DNA of 64,000 bases from Tamarix chinensis (taxonomy: Eukaryota > Streptophyta > Magnoliopsida > Caryophyllales > Tamaricaceae), in the NCBI GenBank assembly GCA_030549775.1, contig CM060174.1, forward strand, positions 23,858,693 to 23,922,692. Direction: 5' to 3'. The position numbers and the translations under genes are program-made. The notes beneath the pieces were generated by a model, which saw only the letters and a list, made by a program, of their open reading frames with translations, did no database searches and was not told the DNA's origin. Shown piece by piece: positions 1 to 13,015 of this stretch. Every line of letters starts with the position of its first letter. Positions within the stretch are counted from its first letter, which is position 1.

Positions 1-1375
1 ATGTGAATCATAACCCTAAATATGGGTTATTATCACATGTGTAAGATATGAGAGTTGAACCTTTATCTTTAGTTATTTTGTCAAATATAATATTTTAAGA
101 ATGGTTACAAAAATTAGTGATAAAATGAGTACCAGAAGATAATTTATGCTTGAATTATGAAATTAGGATTTCTTAGGGGAATATGGCATATCCTTGAGAA
201 AAAAATATGTTGGGTCATGTGTATTGTGTGCATATGTGTGTGTTTAATGATGCCCTTGAAATAAATAACATTGAATAAGATATTAATCATTTACACTAAA
301 AAATCATATGAGTTTGAACCAATTATACCTATCTGTTTCACAAACGAGAATAGTGGTCAACAGCTTTTTGCCCTAGGATTGTACCTATTTGTTCCACCAG
401 ACATGAATAATGGCCAGGAGCTTTATTTCATAAGGTTTTATATTATTTATAACGTTCTATCAGCTAAGAATAGTGAGGTCCCTGAACTCAAATTTAAATA
501 AATCATTTAAATGATCTTAATCATTGATAAGACATTAATCGCTTAAAGTGAAATACCACGTGAGTGAGGACTAGTTGTACCTATTTGCTCCACTAGATGA
601 GAATAGTGGTGAGGAGATTTATGCCCTAGGATTTTATATTATTGATACTATTCCACTCGTTGAGAATAATCATTAGGAGCTTTATGTCATTAGGTTGTAT
701 ATTATGATACTATTCTACCGATTGAGAATAGTGAAGTCCCTTAAATCAAAGTTAATAATATTATGGATATTGGTATTTCATTTATTATTGTAAGATCTTG
801 AATTAATAAATAAGGAAATACCCCATATGTTAATCTATATGTATGTTATCTCTTGTTGTTATACCTTATGACATTTTGTGATCGTATTGTTACATTACTC
901 AATATGTAGCATAGTGATCATTCTTTTGTGGGTGATGTTAATTCCCATGAGTAGAAAATCCAATTGAGTTTTTGTAGGTCATTGAGGACACACTAGATGA
1001 CTTCACTACTTATGACGCCTTAATTGGGAAAGAGTGCTCTTACTTTATGTATAGGGTTTGGGAACGAAGAGTCATGTTATTTGGTTCTTTGTTTTAACCT
1101 AGATACCTATTCGGACTCTATATCTAAGATATTCCATTATATATTTTGAATATTATATTCAAATTTAACCTCCAAACTCTAATCTATGTTATGAATTTAT
1201 CTCTTTCTCTATTTTATTTTGTTTAAAGTTTTAATTATTTTATCATGTATTCGATGTTAGGATGGCATAGTATGTTAGACTTATGTTTAGTATGATGGTA
1301 ATACCCAGTTATGCTTGTTTTATGCTTCCACTTAAACAAACAAAAAAATTAGTTGTAAATTTTAGGGTTGTTGCA
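1..1375 (+). mobile_element. LTR-like fragment, 3' part, entering from window edge
   Basis: No coding region is visible. The block repeats short phrases such as AATAGTGGTCA and CCCTAGGATT around 350-720. Related phrases (AATAGTGGCCAGGTG) recur at 58.2-58.5 kb, which suggests the same LTR family in the same orientation. It ends with a module at about 1297-1375 (TAATACCC, then CTTCCACTTAAACAAACAAA, then TTTAGGGTTGTTGC) that resembles the ends of other LTR-like blocks here. Family and true start cannot be read because the left side is cut by the window. Confidence 0.35.
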
Positions 1376-1984
1376 ATCTCGTCCTTGAACATTGGTGTTT
1401 CTATATAATTTATCCTTCAAAAAATGTTATTTATGTGTGTATGGTGGAAGGGGTGATCCAAACCCAAAGAATCTTCAATATGTATGTATAGGTCAGAAAG
1501 TGATGATTCTCCATCTCTAATTAATTTTAATTAATATATCCCTCTTAGCTAGACCTAATTAGAGGTTTTCTAAAAATAAACAATGCATGAACTCATTTTT
1601 TTTTTACAATGTTTGCAAAAGCCTAATGGTAGTAATTGTGGATACTACATATGTAGATTCATGGATGATTAATTAAGAAATATATCTCAATAGATAAATC
1701 TAAAAATGGAATGTTCCTTAATCCATAGCAATGATATCATGCTGAGTAGTGACATATATGATAGTTTGCTTCATTACTAACTAATTAAATGTGATTTGCA
1801 GTTTTATAACTTCAAACATGCAAAAGGTGGGGGATATGCATGTGATGAAGTTGATGAAGTATGAGATTATTAGGTTAGGCTCGTACATTCTCATGCACAC
1901 CCACAAGTCAACATAGATTAGTCTTTACATGTTTAGGTGTGTGTTTAATACTTATTACTTGAAAATTACAAGGTTTATGTATAT
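1376..1984. other. Intergenic, no gene seen
   Basis: AT-rich unique-looking sequence with stops in all frames. No domain, RNA gene or clear repeat is seen. Confidence 0.5.
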
Positions 1985-2400
1985 GGTTTTATTTTAGGGT
2001 TTAGGTTTATTAACTATTATTTTAGGGTTTTGGATAGATGGTTTAGGGTTTAGGTGTTTGCTTTTTGGTTGTAGGTTGATGGCTTAGGGTTTAGGTTTAT
2101 TTTAAGGCTATAAATTTATTATGTAGGGTTTAGGTTTAGAGTTTAGGTATATGGTGTAGAGTTTTTATTTAAGGTACATAGGATAATGGTTTGGGTTTGC
2201 ATTGGCTTTTAGTCTAGGGTTTATGTTTAGATTTTTAATTGAGGGTTTAGGTTTATTTCACTTATATTAGGGTTTTTAGTAGATGGTTGATGGTTTAGGG
2301 TTTAGGTGTATAGTTTAGGTATATGCATGGTGTAGAGTTTACGATTAAGGTTTGTATGATAATGGTTTGGATTTGGGATTTTAGTGTAGTTTAATAAGAG
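1985..2400 (+). repeat. Degenerate telomere-like (TTTAGGG-type) repeats
   Basis: The phrases TTTAGGGTTTAGGT, GGTTTAGGGTTTAGGTG and TTTAGGTTTA recur irregularly, separated by diverged AT-rich spacers. The G-rich strand is the plus strand, as in the much better preserved array at 29.7-31.1 kb. It could be an old interstitial telomeric tract or simply a T/G-rich low-complexity repeat. Confidence 0.5.
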
Positions 2401-3319
2401 TTTAATTTGTCTATATATGCTTCAAACTTTCATAATTTTTCACACTTTCACAATCTCATGTGCTCTCACGCACACATGCGTACATACATACATGTTTGTG
2501 TGTGTGTGCGCGCATGTGTGATGTCATCTTCATTTATGAGCTATGAATATTATAGCATATGATCCTTTTTTATTGACAGGTAAAGGATGAGTTTGAAGAA
2601 CAATATGGTTGTTTGTAATGTAGAAAGATGGGAGAATAAGTAGCATATAAGACAATGAACATGTTTTTATTGTAGTGTATTAATATAATTTATTGACAAC
2701 ATGCATTTTGTATTTGTTAATGTAGCTTACACTACACCTTTTTTTTAGGGACATTTGGTATTCTTAGGTACAATTGCTAATTTGGTATATACTGAGTATA
2801 TATGTGTATATATGGACTAAAAAATAATTTTTTTTAAATTTGTGTTAAGGTTTTAATAATGGATCTAACTAATTAACTACTATTAAAGTGTTGTATAATG
2901 GTTTTTTTATCATAAATGTTATCAAATACACAAGTAATCAAAAACTAGTCAGATTTTTATAACTAATCAAAAAAACTAGTTAGTTTTTATACAATGATTG
3001 TGCTTCAATAATTGTTATCATAGTTTACTTTTCATAATGATTTTTTTATTATTAACCATTATCAAAATCATCTATTACGTAAATTTTAGCATGTTAGATA
3101 ACAATTTAAATGTAATAACCATTATTAAAAATAGTTTTTGATAATGATTTTTAACCGTTACTAAATCATTAATAATAGATGATTCGATCAAGATTATTAA
3201 AAAAGCCTTTTAAAACCATTATTAAATCCTTATTCTATATTAGGGTGTGTTTAACTTTTCCAGCATTTATTATTTTGATTAATGAATTATGCATATTAGT
3301 AGTAATTTTATTTTGTAGC

Positions 3320-3365
<46 letters not shown>

Positions 3366-5270
3366 AATAGCTTCTTGCCGGCTTATTTATTTAAATACCA
3401 TATCTTTTCTATACTAATTTATGTCCAACACAATCTTTGTGGTTTTGATATAAGAAAAGAAACGTACACAAAAATCATTTAACTTATGCCGATTCCCTCG
3501 TTTTTCTCGTTAGGAATTCCATAATTCAATATGGAAACCCGTTTGAATGGTTGCTTCTCAAATGCTACTTCGTAGACAACTAGCGTCTATCCGTAAGGAA
3601 CCTCCTTTGATAAAGTACTAGTACTGTATATATATATTTTTTTTCTTATATAGTAAGGAAACACTCGTTATAAGGCACCTTATGTATGGTAAAATTAAGC
3701 AAAACTTCCGGCTTTGTCATTTGAATTCCTAATTAACGATCATTTTCAAGTGACCACTTCCAAGGAAAAGTATGAATTGAATCGAACCAAGATCACGCAT
3801 TTCTTTCGCACTTGTAACTTGCTTTTTTACTGGGCATTCTTTTTCACCTTTCTCCTTTATAATTTGCTTGTCCAAAAAAGGTTTGTTAGATACGAATTGC
3901 AATTTAAATAAACCAGATAAACCACATGTGGCATTTTTATTTTTATTTTATTTCTTGTTTTGGGGGAAGGGGATGAACTAATAGTCAAACATTCATTTTC
4001 ATGATATAGTTTAAATTCTCACTCTTAGGTAGGAGTGGAAGTAATAGTTTTCCTACAAGAATAATCACTATCAGTTGAAATATGATAGATTCCTTATTCC
4101 TTACACTAGTATGCCAGGAATTGCATTGATGTAATAGTCCATCAAGAAGATTCTATTTTATTTTGTTTTTATAGAAAGAGTGGACGGAACAGCATACACT
4201 CAAGAAAATGAAAATATGTTTGGGTCAAAACTGGGACTCTAATGATCTGTTTATACGGAATTATACTTAATTTATATACAAATATACCTTAAAAATAAAA
4301 TTTAATAAGTATAGTTTCATATAATAAAGATAATAGTTTCGTATAATTAAATAATAATTTTATACTATAAAAAATGTAGTTTTATAGTAGCCTCAACAAG
4401 TAATTATATGTAGTAAAAAAAAAATAGTTTCGTATACCGTAGAATATAGTTTTATAGCTGCGTGATCTTGGCTCACTTAATAATCGATCTCTCATTCCTT
4501 TCCAATGTGGTTTAATCACTTCTCTGTTAGACGAATTTTAATAGCATAAATCATATAATTAACATATTATTAATACAAATTTATGCACACTCAAATTAAT
4601 AAATTCATGTAAAATCCTAATACATAAAATAATAAACTTTATGGAGAATTAAGATCATAAAATACTATATATATATATATATATATATAGTGTACTTCCT
4701 ACCATTGACGAGATTAATTGCACCGATTCGTAATTTAGAATTTTCGGAGTTGAATTTTACTGTTCTACTCCCTTTTTCTCAAACCCGATAGTGCGTGTTT
4801 ATAATAAGGAACTGGAATGACGACTTTTTTTATATTTCTTTGTTTCCTTTTATTTAACATAGAAATCACTAAGAAAATTAGCCTATTCATTCCTCTCTAA
4901 TAGATATATGTGTATGTATTGAAGAGGGAAAAAATTATGCAGAAAGAGATAGAGAGAGAGAGAGAGAGAGCAAAACAAATCTTCTTCTCTCTCAATCCTA
5001 CACATGACAACCAACAATTATTTTCCCTCTCTTTTATTCAAATTTAAATTTAAAATCATTTAAATTAAAAAATTAAGATAATTTAATTAATAAGATAATT
5101 AAATTATCTTTCTTAATTTTTCCATCACACGATATACATGTCTTTATGGCCAATAACTTTATATCTAATTTAATATGGACCACATTAAGGATTAATATAT
5201 ACATAAAATATGAAACACCTTATTTATAAAATAATGACAATACTTTTATAAAATAAAAATATATTATTAA
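2401..5270. other. AT-rich intergenic DNA with microsatellites
   Basis: No gene is supported. The stretch holds an alternating purine/pyrimidine tract (2495-2520, TG/CG repeats), an (ATT)n tract listed separately, an (AT)n run near 4664-4690 and a (GA)n run near 4948-4970. Small open frames here lack recognisable domains or splice context. Confidence 0.5.
3320..3363. repeat. (ATT)n microsatellite
   Basis: An uninterrupted trinucleotide repeat of about 14 units. A small open frame running into it encodes only polytyrosine and is not a gene. Confidence 0.95.
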
Positions 5271-5274
5271 CATT

Positions 5275-5409
5275 CTCGTCCCGTTCCACAGCAAGCTTTT
5301 GAATATCCCTCGGTATATCACCAACTCGAGCTAAAGGAGTGCACTAGGTCTTCAGCATGGTCGTGACTGTGTTGCAGTCCGATTCGACGATCAGGGGCCT
5401 GCAAGCCAT
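5275..5409 (-). pseudogene. RNase H-like (RVT_3) domain fragment
   Basis: On the minus strand this reads as RPLIVESDCNTV, then a stop, then PLARVGDIPRDIQKLA. This matches the second half of the plant RVT_3 RNase H-like domain, in which the ESD motif carries a catalytic aspartate and is followed by a helix ending in a 'DI..L' pattern. Such domains come from LINE-type retroelements or domesticated RNase H-like genes. Only about 45 codons remain, one in-frame stop interrupts them, and no start or flanking domain is visible. The surrounding 5280-5740 segment is more GC-rich than its neighbours, so the captured fragment may be larger than the readable part. Confidence 0.55.
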
Positions 5410-5420
5410 GGATGATGCCA

Positions 5421-6480
5421 ATCAAAGACCTTCACACATGCAATGTCATAATTAGCATCGCTTCTCTGCAACTTCACCCATCAACACGACGATAATAACC
5501 CACTGCTACCACCATGCCGACTTCATCCCTAATCAGAGCTCGCTCTCCAAATCAAACCCATCCCTGCACTGTAACTTCATGTTCGGCTTAAACGGGCAGA
5601 AAAACCTAAATCTACGTGTCATGAAGCAGTCAAGTGTTGTCGCCTTTGTGGGAGAGTGATCTTAGGACCCACGAGTTTACTGCTTCCAAACGGGTCCGTA
5701 AATGGGTTTTGATTCTTCTTCTTCATCTTTTTTTTATTTGAATTAATTAGATATTACTTATCGAAGAAAAATCCAATTATGAGGCTATTTATTCAGATAA
5801 AGAGTAAAATACATTCAAAAAAATATAAAACAATATTGCAAATCTTATAAATTTTTTGACGCAAGATTATTGAAATAATAAGATTCCATGCATACAGGTT
5901 CTGAAATTTTTGTTAGCTAAAAAAATCTTTACTTAGACAAAAATGCAAAAAGGATGCACATGTTAAGAGGAAAATTTAATATTAAAATAATCTTCTCTCG
6001 CCTTAAAATTTAAAGTGATTTTTAAAATAATAAAGAAGAACCAAATATACTCTATAGAGAGGAGTTTCAAAAAGGTTTGTTATTTTAAAATAACTTAAAA
6101 CATTAGGCAAAAGTAAAATTGTAATAAGGGATTACCAAAGTAATAATTGAAGTTTTTAAAATAGATCATTTTGTTTTGCTCACCTTAAATAATATATTTA
6201 AGATATATTGAGGGAAAATATAACTTATCTTCTTGAAGTACAAATTTGAATTTATACAGGTTTTTGAAGGTCTTAGCAAGATGAAAAGGTAAGAAAGAAT
6301 CAAATGAATGCAAATAAAAAAAATGATATGAAAATTAATTTATATCGCCTTAAAAAATTTAAATGAGGCTTATACAATACTTACAACTCAGCTATAATTA
6401 GTGAAAATGTTTCAAAAAAACCTAAAGGTTCAACTTATCATAAAGGGGGAAAAGCCTTTTGCGAAAAGTTTTTGTTCAAA
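5421..6480. other. Intergenic, no gene seen
   Basis: The first 300 bp is relatively GC-rich and may be part of the RNase H-like fragment. The remainder is AT-rich with no coding signal. Confidence 0.45.
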
Positions 6481-6489
6481 AATAAACAG

Positions 6490-7560
6490 TAACATTTATA
6501 AAAAACAGTAATACAAGTAAGGATCTTATTGCAACTCCTCTTATTGGATCGCCAATGATGAGTTATTGAGGGTGCCCATAAGCATATCTTCATACTCTAG
6601 GAAGATCATCTCTCACTTCATCCTCTTATTGATCAATTTGAGGTTCTTCTTCTTTGTCATCATTTTCCAACAAGCTCTCAACATGGATGGAAGGACCTAC
6701 TTCTTCCTCTTGGTTTTACTGCACATTAGATCAAGATTCATCAAAAGCAACATATACAGATTCTTCAACAAACATTGTTTATTTGTTGAAGATCTGGTAA
6801 GCTTCACTGTGTAAAGAGTACCCAATGAAGATACATTCATCCACTTTGGAGTTAAACTTACACAAATTACTTTTTCCATTGTTGAGGATAAAGCATTTGC
6901 AACCAAATGCGCGTAAATAACTCACATTTGTTTCCTTACCTTTTTAGAGCTCATACCGTGTCTTTTTTAAGATGGCCTATATGAGTACTCAATTCATTAC
7001 GTAATTTGCAGTGGCAACGACTTTGACCCAAAAGTATTTTGGAAGCTTGGAGTCACAAATCATGGTTCTTGCAACCACCTCCAAGGTTCTCTTATTTCTT
7101 TCAATCACTCCTTTTTGTTCTGGTATTCTTGGTGCCAAAATATTGTGGGTAATATCATTTTAATTACAGAAATCCATGAATATGGCATTCTCAAACTCCT
7201 TTATATGACCATTCCTTATAGCATGAATTATAGTTCCTTTTTTCTACTTGAATTTTCTTAACAAGTACAAGAAAAGCGTTAAAAGCATCATCTTTAGTGG
7301 AAAAAAACAATGTCCAAGAATAACGTAAGGAATCATCTACAATGACTAGTGTATTTCTACAACCACCCATGCTACAGGTCCTAATAGGCCTGAATAGATC
7401 CATGTCCAACAATTCAAGTGGTTGAGATATGGTAACAATATTTTTGGGTTTGAAGGTAACCTTATGCTATTTCCCTTGATGGCATGCATCACATAATCTA
7501 TCTTTTTCAAAGTTCAATTTGGAAGATTTCATAGTAGTTATTTTCTAGCAAGTTCGTTTA
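6490..7560 (-). pseudogene. Ty1/Copia polyprotein relic (integrase to pre-RT linker)
   Basis: Read on the minus strand from right to left. First comes the end of a GAG-pre-integrase domain (DRLCDACHQGK near 7500). Next is the integrase start (LLDMDLFRPIRT, SMGGCRNTLVIVDD, SLRYSWTLFFSTKDDAFNAF; 7190-7420), which includes the first catalytic Asp of the DDE core. Then follow the post-integrase phrases with FNKQCLFVE-type wording at 6700-6910, and a linker with a 'GHP..LIIGDP' pattern near 6540-6600. Reverse transcriptase and RNase H are not found to the left. Frameshifts and stops separate the pieces, so it is inactive. This is the usual Copia order (protease, integrase, RT, RNase H) with the 3' half missing. 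No LTR can be assigned. Confidence 0.8.
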
Positions 7561-7894
7561 ATAAGTCCATGCTACCATATGTAATGCATTTATGCCATAA
7601 CCATGCCATGCATCATTCTCAATTGCACTGAAACATGCATTATACAATTTTATGGATTTAACATCAAGCATGTACACGTATATAGCCCACATAAGTGATT
7701 TGGATGGATAGATTGTGTACTTTGAGTAAAAAGCATGAAAATGGATAACAATAGGGTATGATGATTCAATGTTATGACATGCAAGTTAATTATTCGATTG
7801 AAAACGTATTAGGCTATGTTGATATATAATCCAATATGGTTGAGGATGATTTATAAGTATGAATCTACCTAAAATTAATGGATTAATGTTGTTG
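7561..7894. other. Intergenic, no gene seen
   Basis: AT-rich sequence to the right of the Copia relic. It may include decayed gag sequence, but nothing readable remains. Confidence 0.4.
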
Positions 7895-8235
7895 TAGGTA
7901 AAACCGATAAACTATTTAGGTTAAACCGATCGATTATTCCTAAAACAGTTGACTAGTTAACCCAACACATCGATTGGTAAGCATGTAGAGACCTTGGTCT
8001 TGCTCTCTATTTAAACTTGTCGAGTGGTTTGGCAAAACATGTTGACTGGTCTATGAACAGTTGACTAGTTTGGCAAAACTGATTGACTGGTCTATGAACA
8101 GTCGATTGGTTTATCCAAATTGATTGATGATTTGAGGAAAAACATGGTCCGATTGAGTCAAAATGATCGGTTATTTGGCGTAACCGATCAACAAGTCAGA
8201 CCAAACAAATCAACTAGTTAGACTAAATTGTGTGA
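7895..8235. repeat. Short imperfect tandem repeats (left half of a split array)
   Basis: A phrase of roughly 20-35 bp recurs with variation: GTTGACTAGTTTGGCAAAAC, GTCGATTGGTTTATCCAAA, AACCGATCGATTATTC and similar. The same family reappears at 9975-10200, on the other side of an LTR-like block. Confidence 0.6.
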
Positions 8236-8244
8236 ATTGTTTCC

Positions 8245-9969
8245 CTTCGGTTTGGTTATGCTCTGAGGCTATATTTGGGACTATCCTATGATTATTAATG
8301 GGATAAAATATAGATTTTATCATAGATTAATGTCCCAATGAAAGGATTAAATGGATCATAATTTATAACCTACTCTATAAGTATTGTAAAGGCTAAATGG
8401 GTACTCTACTTATGACATGTGATGTTTTTGAGAAAAGAGTAATGAAGCACAATTTGGGCTTGAATAAAATAATATGGTGGATATGAATAATATTAGACAA
8501 CGATAAGTGGAAACCTATATGGTTGAGAAAATGGAAAAGGATTGTTATGGAATAAACATTGAAAATTCTTTGCTTACTTTTGTATGGGTCTTGTGTGATC
8601 ACTTATCCTTATAAATAATATACTTACTACGTAAAGAAAAAGATACTCGAGTTGAGTATGGCTTTAGGTTACCCTATCCTCGATTAAATAGCAGACATTA
8701 GTCTGCCTTCGGGCATTTATTGGTGACTTCGGGCTCTACCTTTAGAAAGGAACCTAAGAGGTCCCAGTGCCTTACCTACTCTAGACACTCGTGATGTACT
8801 AGGGGTATCAATACTAAAGGGTTGGGTTACCTAGGTGGTCGCCTTCAGCCTGGACTTATGTCTATATTGGTTGGCTTCGACCTGGACTTATGTCTACTTT
8901 GGTAATTGGCTTCGGCCTAAACTTTATGCCTCTTATTTGGATAGGCTTCCATGGTATTTGAGACCATGGGGTGGTGCACAATCCATCACTCGATAATAAT
9001 AAAATATGGATGAGAAGCAATCAGATGATAAAGACCTAGATAATGAATAAGCGAATATGAATAACTTGATAAGGATGGAAAATGGATGGATGAGAAAAAG
9101 GATAAGGCTTTTTTGTACACTTGGTTGATGGCATAAATGACTAATTGGCTATTGACTGAAATATTGGCTGGATGATTGACCTGTGTCATATATGAATAAG
9201 GAAATGGTATAACCTAAAGGATTGAGTAAATGGAAATAAACCATAGTGGTTTCTTGGATTAATCTATTCAGTACATGTGTGAGTACCTACCTAATTATAA
9301 TATATGAATTCAAGCATGATATATTCTGTGTTGTTTGATTTATGCATGTTAGCATGTTCTGGTGAATTCCTACCTATATGTATATGACATTAGCATGGCA
9401 CATATTAAAAATTATATCCATGTACGATAGAAGTTGCATATTTGTGTTACCATTGAGGGATCAACTTGTCTTATTCAGTACATAGCGTACTGATTTGCTC
9501 GTTTACTTTGTCGCCTGCTCATTCCCACAAGCATAGGGTCATGGGCAATTTTTAGGGGATGACTAGTAAAGTGCCTACCTTAGCTTGGGTTCGGGGTTTG
9601 AGAGCATGGACATCCTAAGGTTTTATGGGGTTAGTGGCGAACCATGGTTTGGTTTTGTTGCCATACCCTAACTTCGTTTAAATGTAGTCTCATACTTTTA
9701 TCTACATGTACTTTGTAATGATTTGGTCGGGGACCGTTAAGGTCCTTCAATGTAAACAATCTTTCAAATTGATTATGTAATTTATTTTTGCGCACTCTAT
9801 TATTTTAAAAATTAGTTGATTAGTTTTAGCCTTGTATCTGATATAGGGTAGGCAGTGGATGTCTATTATGTATTAGGTACAATGATAACACCCTATTTTT
9901 CCTCAATGTCTTTGAGCTTTCGCACTGGTTTAAACAAAAAAATTGGTAATGAAAAATAGGGGTGTTATA
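8245..9969 (+). mobile_element. Solo-LTR-like block
   Basis: There is no coding potential. The block contains a local repeat of GGCTTCGGCCTGGACTTATG-type phrases (about 8840-8930). A GC-richer part lies at 9480-9760. It ends in a module with inverted ends, GATAACACCCTATTTTTC (9884) and GAAAAATAGGGGTGTTAT (to about 9968). The same kind of module closes other LTR-like blocks at 1.3 and 59.3 kb. The same short repeats on both sides suggest insertion into an array. The left boundary is uncertain and I could not define a target duplication. Confidence 0.45.
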
Positions 9970-9974
9970 GTAAG

Positions 9975-10200
9975 ACCAGTTAATGTGTTCGTTTCACTAG
10001 TCGATTGGTTTACCCAAATTGGTTGATCGATTATGAACTAGCCTATTGATTTGGCAAAACCAGTTGATGTGTTCAAACAGAGACCAATGGGTTTCCGTAG
10101 AAATAAAACCCATAAACTAGTTGGTTAAACTGGTTGATTAATTTGGCAAAACTAGTTGATGAATTTAAATATAGATTAATGGGTTTCTACTAACCGGCCT
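9975..10200. repeat. Short imperfect tandem repeats (right half of a split array)
   Basis: Phrases such as GTCGATTGGTTTACCCAAAT, TTTGGCAAAACCAGTTGATG and TTTGGCAAAACTAGTTGATG match those at 7895-8235. The longer phrase ATGGGTTTCTACTAA / ATGGGTTTCCGTAGAA is also repeated. Confidence 0.6.
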
Positions 10201-11049
10201 AATTAACAAAGACTAATTATATGCACGCCTGTATTATATGCATAGTGATTATAATGACAAATTACAAACAATACAAAGTATACAATAAAATAAAATTGCT
10301 ACACAAAACTCTAAGTATGTTATATATTGAATACTCATATGTAATCAAGCTTTATGTCTTGTAGCCTTACCTTCCATGAAACTTTTTAATACTTGTAATG
10401 CCATTGTCTTGTATACTAGATATCTTTGATGGATTTATCATCTTAAAAACATATATAATACCTGCAAGAGTTACTTAACAAAGGCTTAGAAGTATTAGGA
10501 TCTTCAAGAATAATTGGTATCATCTCTAAGTATGCTACTTCTTGTTCTTCATTATTAGAAGAGTAAGATTGAGATTCTCCTACATCATATGGGGTCAATC
10601 CATAGGTTCTAAAGGGTTATTTGAGACTATCTTCATCATATTATCTTGAATGTTTAACTTATATTGACCATGACCTTAGTATTTGATATCAACCATGACT
10701 ATTACATAAGGGGATTAGAATAATACAAACTTGTGGTTATATTTTGTGGATGATTGTTGGTTGACTAAGGCTTGTCTAAGCGATAGGCTATGTAATTTTT
10801 ATGTACGTTTTTGTGTTAATTTATTTATTTATGGGCCCTTTCTTTCATAGTTATTGACCTTCTCTCGACCTCCCTTCATCTTGGATCAAATTGGTACTTA
10901 TTTTCTTGCATTCACCTAAGATATTAATTATAATCACATCACCTTAACTCTCAACCACATTCTTACACATTGTACCTCTATCATTCAAATTTTTTATTCA
11001 ATTATGAATGAAGCAACATGGTCCACTCTCCCTCTCTCTTCCATTCTGA
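10201..11049. other. Intergenic or decayed retroelement, no gene seen
   Basis: AT-rich sequence downstream (minus-strand sense) of the Gypsy relic. No readable RT core, RNase H or integrase was found, although the Gypsy element would be expected to continue here. Confidence 0.4.
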
Positions 11050-13015
11050 TGTCCAAACACCTTAACTAAGGGATACCAAGTTCTCGAATCAATCCCTTAG
11101 TTAGTAGTTCTTCCACTTGTTTATGAAGCTCAATGGCCTTGTTGGGGTTACAACGATAGGTGGCCTTATTAGGGAGGGTAGCACCGAGTATAAGATCTAT
11201 TTAGTGCTCTATGCCTCATATCGGGGTAGTACATGGGGTAGGTCATTAGGAAAAACATCCTCAAACTCTTCTAGCAAAATCCTAACATGAGGGTCTATGG
11301 GTTGGCCCCTCATTTTCTTCTACTAACAATAATAAATACATCCTATTTCGCTTAATCATAGCCCTAGATACATGTTTTTCATCAACAAATAAGGGATTTT
11401 GACAATTTGTGGCGCCTCCTCCTATGATCTGTTAGGTCTTTAAAGGTTTTAGGATGATGTTATTCTTGACATAATTCAACATGTAGGAATTCTTTCTCCC
11501 ATCATAGGTCACATGCCTATCATATTGTCATAGACATCCTAATAGCAAATGACATGCATCCATTGGGACTACATCACACAAAATTTGATTGCAGTATGAC
11601 TTTCCAATGGAGAAAGGAATGGGGACTTGCTTGGTAACTTCCACAATGTTGCCATTATTCAACCATTACAGCCTGTATAGTTTGGTGTGGGGTGTAGTGG
11701 CCAAACCAAGCTTGTCCACCAAAGTGCAAGAGGCAACTTTTGCACAACTCCCACCATAAAAAAAAAGTGAGCAGACTTTGACCATAATGGTGCACTTAGT
11801 TTGAAAAATGCATTCCCTTTAGCTATCATCAATTAAGACCTCCTTTACACGCAAGATCCACTTTAATATTAAAGCTTCTCCCACATCCAAAGGTGCTTCT
11901 TACAGCTCTTCTTCCTCATGGTTTGAGGCTTCTTCCTCTAAATATTCCTCAGGGATGGCTTCATTAAGCTCCACTAATGTCATGGCCCTTCAATTAGGGA
12001 ATTTATTTTGATAATACCCTACTCCTTGGCATTTAAAACACCTAATATTTCTAGACCTACTAGGTTTACCAACTCCTTTTCCTTTCCCCTTCATGTCAAA
12101 CTTAAGAGGGGTGGAGTGTGGTTTGGATGGTGTGGGTACATTTTGGATAGCATCACACTAAGTTTGTTGAGGTTAAACCAAGTGGATTGTTTATCCTTTT
12201 TATGCTTACTATGAAAATGGAAGAGCTCACCTAATGTGTAATACCTTTGCATTTCCACTTTTCTAACAAGTTCTTGTGTAAGGCTTCCCACAAATCTTAA
12301 CATCGCGTGTTCTTCACTTTATTCAATACCAAGCCTTAGTAAAAAAGTTTCAAACTCATGAATGTACTCCTCTACACTCAGTTGTCCTTGCCTTAAGGAC
12401 AGTAATTTGTTGTACAAATCATATATATAGGAAGATGGCACAAGTCTTTCTCTCATGAGCTTTTTCATTGTGTGTCATGATTTTACTTCGGATTTTCCTA
12501 TCCTCCTTCTTTGGTTGGCAAGATTTTCCCACCAAAGAGAGGCATGAACCTTAAGCTTTAAAGTGGCTACTTTGACACTCTTATTATCCTTGTAGCCTTT
12601 GGTATGAAAGAGCCTTGAGCACCTCAACTCCCATTCCAAAAATTCTTCTAGGTATCTTTGAACTCAAAGATTTCAGGTTTAACATCCCCAAAGTCCATTC
12701 TTTTTTCTTTCCTCATTTTTCTTGGCTCTTGAGATGACTCACTTGTTGATGAGTCATTTTCACTCAAAAAAATTTCAACACCGAAGGGCTCTTCCACTTC
12801 AAGGGGTGTTCAGTTGGGTCGCTAGTTTGGGGTATTAGTGTTTGGAATGAGTTGTTGTAAAAGGGTTCGAATGTGGACCATTTTTTCTTATAATGCCACC
12901 AATGTTTGATCTATACATTGAGTGTCTCATTGTAATGATTCAATGGCATGATCTCTACTTTCGTTGTGTGCCTCATTAAGATTCAAACCTTTAGGTGTTG
13001 GATGATCAACCATTG
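11050..13015 (-). pseudogene. Ty3/Gypsy gag-protease-RT relic
   Basis: On the minus strand a gag frame starts near 13013 (MVDHPTPKGLNLNE). It continues with phrases typical of plant Gypsy gag (YIYDLYNKL-like wording, then MLRFVGSLTQELVRKVEMQ near 12300). A degenerate zinc knuckle (CFKCQGVGYY, His replaced by Tyr) lies near 12040. An aspartic-protease-like domain follows at 11830-11500, with GGSCAKVASCTLVDKLGL, LQWLNNGN and DVVPMDACHLLLG. The usual DGGSC-type catalytic motif has lost its Asp (YGGSC). The RT entry region near 11210-11060 reads GIEH.IDLILGATLPNKATY and QVEELLTKGLIRE. Many stops and frameshifts are present, and the catalytic RT core and integrase are absent. It most resembles chromovirus-type Gypsy elements. 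Confidence 0.8.

Noticed and set aside
3480..3911. Possible organelle-derived insertion, because the composition differs from its surroundings
   Set aside because: I could not match it to any plastid or mitochondrial gene by eye; a search against organelle genomes would be needed.
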